Assembly: GCF_016772315.1 (NCBI RefSeq) | Contig: NZ_CP053482.1 | Location: 2,232,001 to 2,296,000 of the forward strand | Source: Thiothrix subterranea | GTDB lineage: Bacteria; Pseudomonadota; Gammaproteobacteria; Thiotrichales; Thiotrichaceae | DNA length: 64,000 nt | Direction of reading: 5' to 3' | In this document: piece by piece, positions 53,399 through 63,002 of the stretch | Position numbering within the stretch: position 1 is the first letter of the stretch | How the letters are laid out: each line of letters begins with the position of its first letter | Notes under the pieces: model-generated | The model's input: only the letters and a program-made list of their open reading frames with translations | Database searches by the model: none | What the model was told of the DNA's origin: nothing | Made by a program: the position numbers and the translations under genes

Positions 53399-53871
53399 TT
53401 AACGCCGAGCAGCTCAACGTCAAAGATCAGGGTGGCGTTAGGTGGAATCACGCCGCCCGCGCCACGTGCACCGTAGCCCATTTCCGCAGGAATGACTAAA
53501 GTGCGTTGCCCGCCGATTTTCATGCCTTGTACGCCGTCATCCCAGCCTTTGATAACACGCCCACCGCCGAGTGGGAATTCAAAAGGCTGACCGCGATCAC
53601 GGGAGCTATCGAATTTCGTGCCGTGCTTGTCGGCGGCTTTTTCGTCGTACAACCAGCCTGTGTAATGCACAGAAACCATCTTGCCAGCGGTAGCTTCCGT
53701 GCCGTCGCCTACTTTTACATCCGTTTTAACTAAATCGACCATTTTAATATCCGTTGCTTGTGGGGAAGAAGTGCCAGTGGTACTCGTTGTGGCAGTTTTG
53801 TCCGAACATGCTGCCATAAAAACGCTGCCGGAGAGTGCCACAGCCAGTGCTAATAATGTGGTTGTTTTCAT
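53395..53871 (-). CDS. FKBP-type peptidyl-prolyl isomerase lipoprotein
   Basis: 158 residues from the ATG at 53871. Lipoprotein signal ([22 protein letters not shown]), Thr/Ser-rich linker, then one FKBP domain: [59 protein letters not shown]. Acts in the periplasm on folding proteins. TTG at 53880 would be an alternative start without a better ribosome site. Confidence 0.92.
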   Translation of the reverse strand: MKTTTLLALAVALSGSVFMAACSDKTATTSTTGTSSPQATDIKMVDLVKTDVKVGDGTEATAGKMVSVHYTGWLYDEKAADKHGTKFDSSRDRGQPFEFPLGGGRVIKGWDDGVQGMKIGGQRTLVIPAEMGYGARGAGGVIPPNATLIFDVELLGVN

Positions 53872-53892
53872 GTTTATCAATTCCTTGGCAAG

Positions 53893-53920
53893 AAAAAAGG
53901 GGCATTATGCCCCCTTTTCC
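53893..53920 (-). terminator. Intrinsic terminator of the qmoAB-hdrCB operon
   Basis: Hairpin GGGGCA-TTA-TGCCCC with flanking A/T pairing; on the - strand it is followed by a run of T. Lies 31 bases after the hdrB stop. Confidence 0.85.
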
Positions 53921-53950
53921 CTAAACGTGCGATAAACGGTTGGTTAGCGC

Positions 53951-54850
53951 TTATTTGTCCGCAATTTCACGCAGTCGCTTGGATTGGATGATATTGCCAT
54001 TCAGCGCCGCATCCAGCGCGGAACGCCCAAACGCCACGTCCATCAACTGGCTGTAGTACATGACCGGCATATCGAAATTGGTCTTGTAACGCGCGTTGAT
54101 GTCATCTTGGTAGATTTCAACGTTGGCTTGGCACAGTGGGCAAGGGGTGACGATCATGTTCGCACCGCTATCGTAAGCGGATTCGATGATGTCCTTGACC
54201 AATGCCTGACCTTTTTCGGGTTCGGAGAACATCAGCGCACCGCTACAGCAAGCCACTTTTTTGTCGTACTTGGTGAGGGCTTCCGCGCCGAGGGTTTCGA
54301 CCATCTTATCCAGATACATCGGGTTCTCGAACGATTCGCCGTCAATCCCGAATGGGCGGTTGGTTTGGCAACCGACGTAACCGGCGATTTTCAGACCTTC
54401 CAGCGGCTTTTTGACCTTAGAACCCAGCACGTCGTAACCGATGTCTTCGATCAACACTTCCACCATGTGGCGGACTTTTTTGTTGCCCTTGTATTCCAGC
54501 TTCACCGATTGCAGCGCAATATTGGTTTCGGCTTTCAGGGCAGGGTTGTGGTTCAAGCGTTCCTGCACTTCGCGGGTGTTGAGCCAGCAAGCGGCGCACG
54601 TGGCTACCACGTCCTGATCCGGGTGATGCTTTTCGGACAACGCCAAGTTACGTGCGGAAAGCGTCATGCGTGGCAGTTCGCCACCGCCAGCATAACCGAT
54701 GGATGCGCCGCAGCAGTTCCAATCCGGGATTGGGTTCAGCTTGATGTCCAGCTCTTCGCACAGGGTTACGACCGACTTTTCCAAGTTGGAAGACGATGCT
54801 CCCTTCTGGGAAGAACAGCCGGGGTAGTAAGAATATTCATGCTTTGCCAT
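53951..54850 (-). CDS. hdrB: HdrB-like heterodisulfide reductase subunit
   Basis: 299 residues from the ATG at 54850 (GAGG five bases before). Two CCG domains: YYPGCSS...DWNCCGA...CAACW and GYVGCQTN...VACCSGA...CPLCQ, which bind the noncubane [4Fe-4S] clusters that reduce disulfides in methanogen HdrB. In organisms lacking QmoC, HdrB and HdrC partner QmoAB with the APS reductase. Last gene of the operon. Confidence 0.9.
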   Translation of the reverse strand: MAKHEYSYYPGCSSQKGASSSNLEKSVVTLCEELDIKLNPIPDWNCCGASIGYAGGGELPRMTLSARNLALSEKHHPDQDVVATCAACWLNTREVQERLNHNPALKAETNIALQSVKLEYKGNKKVRHMVEVLIEDIGYDVLGSKVKKPLEGLKIAGYVGCQTNRPFGIDGESFENPMYLDKMVETLGAEALTKYDKKVACCSGALMFSEPEKGQALVKDIIESAYDSGANMIVTPCPLCQANVEIYQDDINARYKTNFDMPVMYYSQLMDVAFGRSALDAALNGNIIQSKRLREIADK

Positions 54851-54866
54851 TGTTACCTCATCCTCC

Positions 54867-55502
54867 TCATTTCGCGTCAGTATTTGCGCCGACACGTGCT
54901 GCTTCCAGCTCTTCGGCTTTTTTCAGCATGGCGTGGAAGCCAGAAAGATCCTTAACGCCATGCCCACCGAGCATTTCCATCGGTGACATACGCTTGGCTT
55001 TCATCATGTTTAACCCTAGCTTTTGCTTGCCCATCGACACTTTCACGCCTTCGGCGAAACCGTCTTTGAAGTACAAGCCCAGACCCAGTTTCAGCTCGTT
55101 GACACGACCTTTCTTGATCAGGTTATCCCAGAACATTTGCCCGAACTTTTCTGTCGGCTGGTTCTTGGGTTTCATGCCCATGCGCTTACCGTAGTGCGCC
55201 AAGCCGTGCATGATGTGCGTAATCGGCAGACCACGCGGGCAACGCGCCACGCAGTTGTAGCAGGACGTACACATCCACATTGAGGTGGATGACAACACTT
55301 CCTCACGCTTGTTGGCGCGGATCATCATGAACAGCTCTTGCGGCGGGTGATCCCAGTGCGGCCCCAGCGGGCACGAACCGGAACACACGCCACACTGCAT
55401 ACACATTTTGACCCAGTTGCCTTCCTCGACGTTATCCGTCACTTCTTTGAGGAAGTTGCCTTTGTATTTTTCAACCATCGCTTGATTGACAGCAGTAGTC
55501 AT
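54867..55502 (-). CDS. hdrC: HdrC-like iron-sulfur subunit
   Basis: 211 residues from the ATG at 55502 (GGAGG eight bases before). Two ferredoxin-type clusters: CMQCGVCSGSCPLG and CTSCYNCVARCPRG. No membrane helices, unlike QmoC, which fuses HdrC to a membrane HdrE-like part. Carries electrons between QmoAB and HdrB. 16 bases before hdrB, 13 after qmoB. Confidence 0.9.
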   Translation of the reverse strand: MTTAVNQAMVEKYKGNFLKEVTDNVEEGNWVKMCMQCGVCSGSCPLGPHWDHPPQELFMMIRANKREEVLSSTSMWMCTSCYNCVARCPRGLPITHIMHGLAHYGKRMGMKPKNQPTEKFGQMFWDNLIKKGRVNELKLGLGLYFKDGFAEGVKVSMGKQKLGLNMMKAKRMSPMEMLGGHGVKDLSGFHAMLKKAEELEAARVGANTDAK

Positions 55503-55515
55503 TCCAGCATCCTCC

Positions 55516-57732
55516 TTAGAACTTGAACGGGCTGAGACCGACGCGGTTGATGACTGCCACCATTTCGTCGAGCAATTTCGGGGCGCGGTCGATGTCGGTA
55601 ATGGCGACTTCATGCACCGCGACGCGATCGGCTTCAAGGTTCATGGTCGACAGGGTGTCGCCGATTTTTGCCATCCTAACATGCGCCATTTCCGAGCCTT
55701 TGACAAAATGGCACTGATAATCTGCGCCTTTTTTGCAGCCCATCATCACCACGCCGTCGTAACCGCTACCCAACGCATCTTTAATCCAGATGGTATTGGT
55801 TGAACCGAGGCAACGTACCGGAATCACGCGGATAAACGCGCTGGATTCGTTACGCTTCATCGCTGCCATATCGAGTGCGGGGTAAGCATCGTTTTCACAC
55901 GCCAGTACCAGAATACGCGGCTTTTCTTGGAACTCATCCGGCACATCGACGGCTTTCAACTGCGCTCCGACGGTTTCGATGGAGTAGTTCTTGAAGGAAA
56001 TAACCTGTACCGGGCAAGCACCCATGCATGTACCGCAACGGCGGCAACGCGCTTCGTTGTATTGCGGGTAGCCTTTTGCGTCTTCGTCAATCGCCCCGAA
56101 CGGGCATTCCACGGTGCAGCGTTTGCACTGGGTACAGCCTTCTTTACGGAACGATGGGAAGCTCAAATCGCCGGAACGTGGATGTGCAGCACGCCCAATC
56201 GCCGAGTTCTCAATCGCTTGGATGGCTTTCATCACCGCGCCCATCGCGTCGGTTTGCGCTTGCGCGGCATCCATCGGGCGACGTACCGGGCCTGCGCTGT
56301 AGATACCTGTGCGGCGGGTTTCATACGGGAAGCAGATGAAATGCGAATCGGTGAAACCGTTCACCAATTGCGGCATATCCGGCCCTTGGCGGTAGTTCAG
56401 GTTGAGGATGGATTCGACGGAGACTTTCACTTCGCCGCTGGCATCCTTGTCCTTCATGGTGTCGATGTCAGTACCGGAGTTGGGTAACATGCCGGTCGCC
56501 AATACCACCAGATCTGCACCCATGTGCGCGTCTTCGTCAAGGATCAAGTCTTTGAAATTGACTTGCAGCTCATTGCCCTTAACGTCAACAGTGGAGACTT
56601 TGCCTTTACGGAAGGTCACGAATTTATCTTGCGCACTGCGGTAGAAGTTTTCGCCGCCTGCACCCGGTGTACGGATGTCGTCAAACAATACGGTGGTTTC
56701 AATGTCAGGGTTGCTGTCTTTGAAATACATCGCTTGCTTGATGCTGGTAGCGCAGCAATGACCCGAACAGTAGGACAAATGCCCTTCCTTGGTACTGCGT
56801 TGACCCGCGCATTGCACGAAGACCACGTTTTCGACCACTTTGCCGTCAGCACGTTTGATTGGGCCATCGCCTGCGGCGCGAGCCAGTGCTTCCAGTTCCA
56901 GTTGGGTCACAACGTTCGGCGATTTGCCGTAGCTGAATTCCGGCAGGTTATTCGCATCGTAAGGGGTGAAACCCGTGGCTTGCACAATCGCGCCAAACTC
57001 AGCGTGTGTGCCTGCGCCTACGGTAGAGGCAATATCCACCTCGAAACGACCCGGTGCACCAGCGGTTTTCGCGATGGTTGAACTCAGGTAAACCGTGATT
57101 TTGTCATCCGCTTCCACCGCCGCGATCAGGGCAGCAACGCCGGTATCTTGCGGGTTTTGGAACGGGGAATGTTCAGGCTGGCGTTGCTTGAGTTGCCCCA
57201 TCACACCGCCCAAACGGTCGGACTTTTCGATAATGCTGGCGTAGTAACCGGCTTTGGAAGCTTCGAGCGCCGCCGTCATGCCCGTAATACCGCCACCGAC
57301 CACCATAATGTGGTTGTTTTTGCTTTGCTCGCCGCTGGCATCGGCTTGGTGCATTGCCTTGACTTCGGCGCAACCCATGCGGATGTAGTCGGCTGCCATT
57401 TCCTGCGTGGTTTCGTCGTGTTCGCTGCCTTCGGGACGAATCCAGATGACACCTTCACGCAAATTCACGCGGGAAACCGGCACTGCGCCGAAGTTGAAAC
57501 TTTCGGTTTTGGCACGGCGCGAACACGCCATAATGACCGCTTTGGTCACTTGGTCGTCGCCTTCTAACGCCATGTCGGCTTTGATCATGTCCACGCCTGC
57601 CTGACTGCACAGGAAGTCGTGGGTCTTGCAGAAGCCAATCCGACCTTCGCGCACGGCTACTGATTCGAGGGATTTAGTGTCAAGACGGTCGCCAATACCG
57701 CAACCCGTACACAGATAACCACCAATTTTCAT
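55516..57732 (-). CDS. qmoB: QmoB-like HdrA/MvhD flavoprotein
   Basis: 738 residues. N-terminal cysteine segment (YLCTGCGIGD), HdrA-type FAD domain starting at VVGGGITGMTAALEASKAG, two ferredoxin motifs (CTQCKRCTVECPFGA and CRRCGTCMGACPVQV) near 535-580, and an MvhD-like C-terminal domain (VMMGCKKGADYQCH). In the sulfite-oxidation direction it should take electrons from AprBA. One base after qmoA. Confidence 0.93.
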   Translation of the reverse strand: MKIGGYLCTGCGIGDRLDTKSLESVAVREGRIGFCKTHDFLCSQAGVDMIKADMALEGDDQVTKAVIMACSRRAKTESFNFGAVPVSRVNLREGVIWIRPEGSEHDETTQEMAADYIRMGCAEVKAMHQADASGEQSKNNHIMVVGGGITGMTAALEASKAGYYASIIEKSDRLGGVMGQLKQRQPEHSPFQNPQDTGVAALIAAVEADDKITVYLSSTIAKTAGAPGRFEVDIASTVGAGTHAEFGAIVQATGFTPYDANNLPEFSYGKSPNVVTQLELEALARAAGDGPIKRADGKVVENVVFVQCAGQRSTKEGHLSYCSGHCCATSIKQAMYFKDSNPDIETTVLFDDIRTPGAGGENFYRSAQDKFVTFRKGKVSTVDVKGNELQVNFKDLILDEDAHMGADLVVLATGMLPNSGTDIDTMKDKDASGEVKVSVESILNLNYRQGPDMPQLVNGFTDSHFICFPYETRRTGIYSAGPVRRPMDAAQAQTDAMGAVMKAIQAIENSAIGRAAHPRSGDLSFPSFRKEGCTQCKRCTVECPFGAIDEDAKGYPQYNEARCRRCGTCMGACPVQVISFKNYSIETVGAQLKAVDVPDEFQEKPRILVLACENDAYPALDMAAMKRNESSAFIRVIPVRCLGSTNTIWIKDALGSGYDGVVMMGCKKGADYQCHFVKGSEMAHVRMAKIGDTLSTMNLEADRVAVHEVAITDIDRAPKLLDEMVAVINRVGLSPFKF

Positions 57733-57733
57733 C

Positions 57734-59014
57734 TTATGCTCCTGCTACCTGATTGACGACTTGCACCGCACGCAACGCGGCGGCTGTGGCGTGTTGCACG
57801 GCGCGGTTTACGTCCAGCGCGTCGGAGGCAACCCCAGCCGCAAAAATGCCGCCGTTGCTGTCGTCATGTTCGATGAAGCCTTCATCGTTGACCAGAATCT
57901 TGATCGGGAAACCTTTGAAATCCACGCTGGGTTCCATGCCCGTTGCCAATACCACCAGATCGTGCTGGTTGGCGTAACGCTTGTAACCTTCGGTATCCAC
58001 GCCGTGCAGCACGGGGTTGCCAGTCGCTTTGTCTTCTTCAACCTTTGCCACTTTGGACTTGATGAAGCTGACGTTCGGGTTGGCTTGCACGTTTTGGTAG
58101 AAATCGTCAAAACGGTCAATCGCCCGCATGTCGATGTAGTAAATCGTGGATTTACCGTCGTCACCAAACTTTTCTTGCACGTAGTTGGTTTGCTTGAGGG
58201 AAGCCATACAGCAAATGCGTGAGCAATGTGCCAGATGGTTTTTGTCCCGCGAACCCGCGCACTGAATGAAGGCGATGTTTTTCGCTTCTTTACCGTCGGA
58301 TGGGCGCAGCAATTTGCCGCCCGTGGGACCGTGTGGATCCATCAAGCGTTCAAATTCGACATTGGTAATGACGTTAGCAAAACGGTCGTAGCCGTAAGCC
58401 TGAATCTTGTTCGCGTCGTAAGGTTTCCAGCCTGTCGCAAATACCACCGCACCGGCTTTCAGGTCGAGGATTTCGACTTGCTGATCCAGTTCGATTGCAC
58501 CGTATTTGCAGGCAGCTTTGGCAGCGTCGGCTTCGGCAGTGCCAATGATGCGCTGGTCAATCACGTATTGCTGCGGGAATGCCATCGCGTTGGGCAGGTA
58601 AACGCTCTTGCGCTTGCCGAGGTTGTAGTTGAATTCGTCGTCAAATTCAGTCGTGGCAGCCTTGGCGCAGTCGCCGCAAGCGGTGCAATGGCTGTTGACG
58701 TAACGCGGGGTAATGGTCACGGAAACCGTGTAATCGCCCTTTTCTCCGCTGATGTTGGACACTTCCGCCTGCGTAATCACCGTGAGATTTTTGTTCATCT
58801 TAATGCGGCGTTGATTGATTTCTTGACCGCAGGTCGGGTGACACATTTTAGGGAAGTATTTGTAAAGCTGGGAAACACGTCCCCCTAAGTAAGGGCGTTT
58901 TTCTAGCAAAATGACCTGCTTACCCGTTTCGGCTGCTTCGAGTGCAGTGGTCATGCCACTGATACCGCCGCCGACGACGATAATGGTCTGGTTGGTTGCA
59001 ACGACATCCGTCAT
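57734..59014 (-). CDS. qmoA: QmoA-like HdrA flavoprotein
   Basis: 426 residues from the ATG at 59014 (GGAGGAG before). FAD motif VVGGGISGMTTALEAAETG with EKRPYLGGRV, the segment CHPTCGQEINQRRIKMNKN, and CTACGDCAKA as part of an iron-sulfur site; HCSRICCMASLKQ follows. Soluble HdrA-family electron carrier associated with AprBA. First gene of qmoA-qmoB-hdrC-hdrB. Confidence 0.93.
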   Translation of the reverse strand: MTDVVATNQTIIVVGGGISGMTTALEAAETGKQVILLEKRPYLGGRVSQLYKYFPKMCHPTCGQEINQRRIKMNKNLTVITQAEVSNISGEKGDYTVSVTITPRYVNSHCTACGDCAKAATTEFDDEFNYNLGKRKSVYLPNAMAFPQQYVIDQRIIGTAEADAAKAACKYGAIELDQQVEILDLKAGAVVFATGWKPYDANKIQAYGYDRFANVITNVEFERLMDPHGPTGGKLLRPSDGKEAKNIAFIQCAGSRDKNHLAHCSRICCMASLKQTNYVQEKFGDDGKSTIYYIDMRAIDRFDDFYQNVQANPNVSFIKSKVAKVEEDKATGNPVLHGVDTEGYKRYANQHDLVVLATGMEPSVDFKGFPIKILVNDEGFIEHDDSNGGIFAAGVASDALDVNRAVQHATAAALRAVQVVNQVAGA

Positions 59015-59059
59015 TGAGGCTCCTCCGTCAAAGACATTTTGGAATCCTATGAGATGCAC

Positions 59060-59267
59060 CGTTGTTTAGCCCAATGTGTACAGATTGGGCGGTGGTGCAT
59101 TCCTAAAGTGGCAAGCAGCATACTATATTTTATGCGCCTGATTCCAGCGTGTACCCTGATAGGGATACGCGCTTTTATTGATTTGCAAATCAAATAAATT
59201 TATGAAATAGTGAAAGCGTGATAAATATCAATTATTCGTTATATTCCCATATTCTCATGTACTTGGC
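59060..59267 (-). promoter_or_regulatory. Intergenic region before qmoA
   Basis: 208 bases, A/T-rich in 59160-59265, between the deacetylase gene stop and the qmo operon. On the - strand GGGAATATAACG occurs near 59249, a weak partial match to the GGAATA box of the sox sites but without the second box at the right distance. Presumed qmo promoter region. Confidence 0.4.
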
Positions 59268-60197
59268 TTAGTGAAATTCCGCCAATTCTTTGATATGCGC
59301 CGTTACCGCCCGCCCCAGCGGTGATAATTCATAGCCACCTTCCAAGCATGACACCACGCGACCTGCGGCAAACTCCTTGGCAATCTGGCACAACGCTTTG
59401 GTGATCCAAATATAATCGCGTTCCACCAGATTAAAGCCGCCCATATCGTCTTCCAGATGCGAATCAAACCCGGCGGAAATCATCACCAATTCCGGTTTAA
59501 ACTCACGCAAGGCGGGCAGCCAACTGGCTTCCACCGCTTCACGCCATGCCGCACCCCCCGTTCCGGCAGGCAGCGGCAGGTTGCGAATATTGGGAACATC
59601 GGTATCTGCACCGCTAAACGGGTAAAACGGGTGCTGGAACGATGAGCAGAACATTACCTTGTCATTGCCGCTGAAAATTTCTTCCGTGCCATCACCGTGG
59701 TGTACGTCGAAATCAATAATCGCCACCCGTTCAATGCCATACACCTCAATGGCATGAGCAGCGCCCACCGCGACATTGTTGAAAATGCAAAAACCCGCCG
59801 CACGGTTGCGCCCAGCATGATGACCGGGCGGGCGAATCGCGCAAAACGTGTGTTTGTGCGAGCCTGCCATTACCAAATCGACCGCCATGACCGCAGCACC
59901 CGCTGCGTGCAAAGCAGCATCCAGCGAATGCGGATTCATGCCCGTATCACCATCCAGCACGGTATGCCCTGAAGCAGGCGCGGTAGCAAACACGCGCTCC
60001 ACGTATTCTGCATCATGCACCCGCAACAGGTGTTCGCGCTCAGCACAATGCGAGTCGTAATGGCGTGAAATCCAGTCCACACCCGACATAATCATGCGGT
60101 TGTTAATGGCATCCAGACGTTCCGCACATTCGGGATGGTGAGGTGAGCCATTATCGTGCAAATGGCAATGCGAATGGGTAATTACAGCGACGGTCAT
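59268..60197 (-). CDS. Histone deacetylase family protein (class II-like)
   Basis: 309 residues from the ATG at 60197. Family hallmarks: HPECAERL, RPPGHHAGRNRAAGFCIFNN, IIDFDVHHGDGTEEIF, SAGFDSHLEDDMGGF, and CLEGGYEL with the catalytic zinc ligands Asp, His, Asp and the active tyrosine after GGY. Bacterial members act on acetyl-lysine, acetylpolyamines or acetoin-related substrates. It is divergent, 93 bases start to start, from a Pat-like lysine acetyltransferase. Confidence 0.92.
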   Translation of the reverse strand: MTVAVITHSHCHLHDNGSPHHPECAERLDAINNRMIMSGVDWISRHYDSHCAEREHLLRVHDAEYVERVFATAPASGHTVLDGDTGMNPHSLDAALHAAGAAVMAVDLVMAGSHKHTFCAIRPPGHHAGRNRAAGFCIFNNVAVGAAHAIEVYGIERVAIIDFDVHHGDGTEEIFSGNDKVMFCSSFQHPFYPFSGADTDVPNIRNLPLPAGTGGAAWREAVEASWLPALREFKPELVMISAGFDSHLEDDMGGFNLVERDYIWITKALCQIAKEFAAGRVVSCLEGGYELSPLGRAVTAHIKELAEFH

Positions 60198-60290
60198 ATT
60201 CTTTTCACACAAATCAGAGTAAGATATGTTGCAATGCAGCAAAAGCCGGTTTTCGCGCTTTTGCAACTGTTCATCATAGAGGTTTTGGCC

Positions 60291-63002
60291 ATGAGCCACC
60301 ATTACTTAAATCAATTATTTGCCCCGCAAAGCGTCGCGGTATTCGGTGCGAGTGAGCGGGAAAAAGCCGTGGGAACCGTGGTGTTCCAGAATTTATTGTC
60401 CGCAGGGTTTAAAGGGGCATTATACCCCATCAACCCCAAGCACACGGAGATTCAAGGTCAAGCAGCTTATCCGACTTTAGTCGCGTTGAACAAGCCGGTT
60501 GACCTAGCAGTGGTAGCAACGCCTGCTGCGACTGTCCCTAGTATTATTCGCCAATGCGGTGAACACGGGGTCAAGGGTGTGGTGGTGCTGTCCGCTGGGT
60601 TTGCCGAAGCGGGTAATCGCGGGCAGCGTTTGCAAAAAGACATTACCGATATTGCCCGCCAATACGCGATGCACATCATTGGCCCGAATTGTTTGGGCAT
60701 TATGCGTCCCTCCGTCGGTTTGAATGCCACGTTTAGCCGTAATCAGGCGCAAGCCGGTAATCTGGCGTTGGTGTCGCAATCCGGCGCGATGTGTACCGCG
60801 ATTTTGGATTGGGCAGCCACGCAAGGTATTGGTTTTTCCACCGTGATTACCTTGGGCGATACGGCGGATGTGGATTTCGGTGATACGCTGGATTATTTGG
60901 CGCTTGACCCCAAAACCGACAGCATTTTGCTGTATGTGGAAGGCATTCACGATGCACGCGGCTTCATGAGCGGTTTGCGCACGGCTTCGCGCATGAAGCC
61001 GGTGATTGTGTTGAAAGCAGGGCGTTACGAAGAAGGTTCTCGTGCAGTAATGTCGCACACGGGCGCGATTGTGGGCGGCGATGATGCCTTTGATGCCGCG
61101 CTGGAACGTGCCGGTGTGGTACGCGCCAATACCATTGCGCAACTGTTTTCGGCGGCACAAATCCTTTCCTCCGGCATTCGCGTGCAGCAAGACCGCTTGC
61201 TAATTATCACCAATGGCGGCGGCCCCGGAGTGATGGCGACGGATCGGGCGGTGGAAATGGGTTTGCGCATGGCAGAGGTTTCCCCCACTACTTTGGCAGA
61301 ATTGAATAAAGTATTGCCATTCACGTGGTCGCACGGCAATCCGGTGGATATTCTCGGTGATGCTGACCCGGAACGTTACGCGGCGGCGCTGAAAATTTGT
61401 ATGCAGGATGACAACCTCGACGGCATTCTGGTGATGTTGACCCCACAAGCCATGACCGACCCCGCTGGTGTGGCTGCCACGGTGATCGGCACATGCGATG
61501 CCAATAAAAAAGGTAAGCATTGCAAGCCGATTCTCACTTGTTGGATGGGTGAACAACAGGTCGCTGCTGGGCGCAAGCTTTTGGCAGAAGCCGGTGTGCC
61601 GCATTTCCGTACCCCGGAAGCAGCGGTGGAGGCGTTTGCTTACCTCACCCAATACCGCAGTAATCAGAAATTGCTGATGCAAGTCCCGCCGTCGGTGCAG
61701 GAGCAAAAAACCGAGCCGGACGTGGACGGGGCGCGGTTAATCATCGAAAGCGTGCTGGCAGAAGGGCGGCGGGCACTGTCTACCACCGAATCGCGGGCGA
61801 TTTTGTCGGCGTTTCGCATTCCTGCATTACCCACTATTTTGGTGCGTAGCCCAGCAGAAGCTTTGGTTGCAGCGGAATCCTTGGGGTATCCGGTGGTGCT
61901 GAAAATCAGTTCCCCCGATATTCACCACAAGTCGGACGTGGATGGGGTGCGCCTCAACGTTGCCAGCGCCCACGCGGTGCGCAGCGTTTACCAAGAATTG
62001 CTGGAGACCACCCGCCGTAATTTGCCGGAAGCGCGGATTGATGGCGTGACCGTGGAAAGCATGTACCACAGCAATTCCTCGCGGGAACTGATGATCGGCG
62101 TGGTGCGTGACCCGGTATTCGGCCCGGTGATAAGTTTCGGCATGGGCGGCACCTCGGTGGAAATTCACCGCGACCGCGCCGTGGCATTGCCACCCTTGAA
62201 CGATTACATGATTAAGAAAACCGTGTGCCGTACCCGTGTGGCGCGTTTGCTGGGTAAATTCCGCAATATGCCGCCGATCCATTTCGATTCCTTGTGGAAA
62301 GTGATGCAGCGCGTCTCCGAAATGGTGTGTGAATTGCCGGAAATAGTGGAAATGGACATCAATCCACTGATGGCGGATGCTAACGGGGTAATGGCGGTGG
62401 ATGCGCGTTTCATCATCAACTACCCGCCAACCACGGCGCGGCGTTATGATCACATGGCGATTCACCCCTACCCGAATGATTTGGTGAAGCGTCAGCAGTT
62501 GCCGGATGGCACGGATATTGTGATTCGCCCGATTCGCCCCGAAGACGCGGAAATGGAGCAAGAGTTCGTGCGCAACTTGTCGAAAGAATCGCGTTACATG
62601 CGTTTCATGCAGGCATTGCGCGAACTCACGCCCGACATGTTGGTGCGTCTTACGCAAATTGATTATGACCGTGAAATGGCGTTTCTGGCGCTGACCCGTC
62701 AAGACGGGCAGGAAGTGGAAATGGGGGTGGCGCGTTACGCGATTAACCCCGATAAAATGAGTTGCGAATTTGCGCTGGTGATTGCCGATGGCTGGCAGAA
62801 CCGGGGCTTGGGTGGCTTGATGATGCAAACCTTGATTGATGCGGCACGGGCAAAAGGCTTGCGTACCATTGAGGGCGAGGTATTGCCGCATAACCACGGG
62901 ATGCTGAAATTGATGCAGCGTTTGGGGTTCACCCGTCATCAGGATGGGATGGACGATGGTGTCGTGATGGTGAGTAAACGGTTAGGAGATTCCTGTTGCT
63001 AA
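60291..63002 (+). CDS. pat: Pat-like protein lysine acetyltransferase (ACD + GNAT)
   Basis: 903 residues from the ATG at 60291. N-terminal CoA-binding domain (VAVFGASEREKAVGTVVFQN), succinyl-CoA-ligase-like part (GPNCLGIM, SQSGAMC), ATP-grasp (LGYPVVLKISSPDIHHKSDVDGV at about 530) and a C-terminal GNAT domain (about 735-895; WQNRGLGGLMMQTLIDAA). This layout is that of YfiQ/Pat, which acetylates acetyl-CoA synthetase and other proteins. The histidine that ADP-forming enzymes phosphorylate (expected after SHTG) has to be checked. Overlaps thiD by seven bases. Confidence 0.92.
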   Translation: MSHHYLNQLFAPQSVAVFGASEREKAVGTVVFQNLLSAGFKGALYPINPKHTEIQGQAAYPTLVALNKPVDLAVVATPAATVPSIIRQCGEHGVKGVVVLSAGFAEAGNRGQRLQKDITDIARQYAMHIIGPNCLGIMRPSVGLNATFSRNQAQAGNLALVSQSGAMCTAILDWAATQGIGFSTVITLGDTADVDFGDTLDYLALDPKTDSILLYVEGIHDARGFMSGLRTASRMKPVIVLKAGRYEEGSRAVMSHTGAIVGGDDAFDAALERAGVVRANTIAQLFSAAQILSSGIRVQQDRLLIITNGGGPGVMATDRAVEMGLRMAEVSPTTLAELNKVLPFTWSHGNPVDILGDADPERYAAALKICMQDDNLDGILVMLTPQAMTDPAGVAATVIGTCDANKKGKHCKPILTCWMGEQQVAAGRKLLAEAGVPHFRTPEAAVEAFAYLTQYRSNQKLLMQVPPSVQEQKTEPDVDGARLIIESVLAEGRRALSTTESRAILSAFRIPALPTILVRSPAEALVAAESLGYPVVLKISSPDIHHKSDVDGVRLNVASAHAVRSVYQELLETTRRNLPEARIDGVTVESMYHSNSSRELMIGVVRDPVFGPVISFGMGGTSVEIHRDRAVALPPLNDYMIKKTVCRTRVARLLGKFRNMPPIHFDSLWKVMQRVSEMVCELPEIVEMDINPLMADANGVMAVDARFIINYPPTTARRYDHMAIHPYPNDLVKRQQLPDGTDIVIRPIRPEDAEMEQEFVRNLSKESRYMRFMQALRELTPDMLVRLTQIDYDREMAFLALTRQDGQEVEMGVARYAINPDKMSCEFALVIADGWQNRGLGGLMMQTLIDAARAKGLRTIEGEVLPHNHGMLKLMQRLGFTRHQDGMDDGVVMVSKRLGDSCC

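Noticed and set aside
53984-54955. 323-codon + strand frame over hdrB
   Set aside because: Antisense to HdrB with its CCG motifs intact on the other strand; no ribosome site or family likeness.
59240-59260. GGGAATATAACG upstream of qmoA as a fourth ECF promoter
   Set aside because: No C(A/G)TCA(C/T) box at the 15-16 base distance, and more than 230 bases from the start codon.
61827-62939. 370-codon open frame on the - strand inside pat
   Set aside because: His/Arg-rich mirror of the ATP-grasp and GNAT coding sequence; G/C-rich antisense frame.
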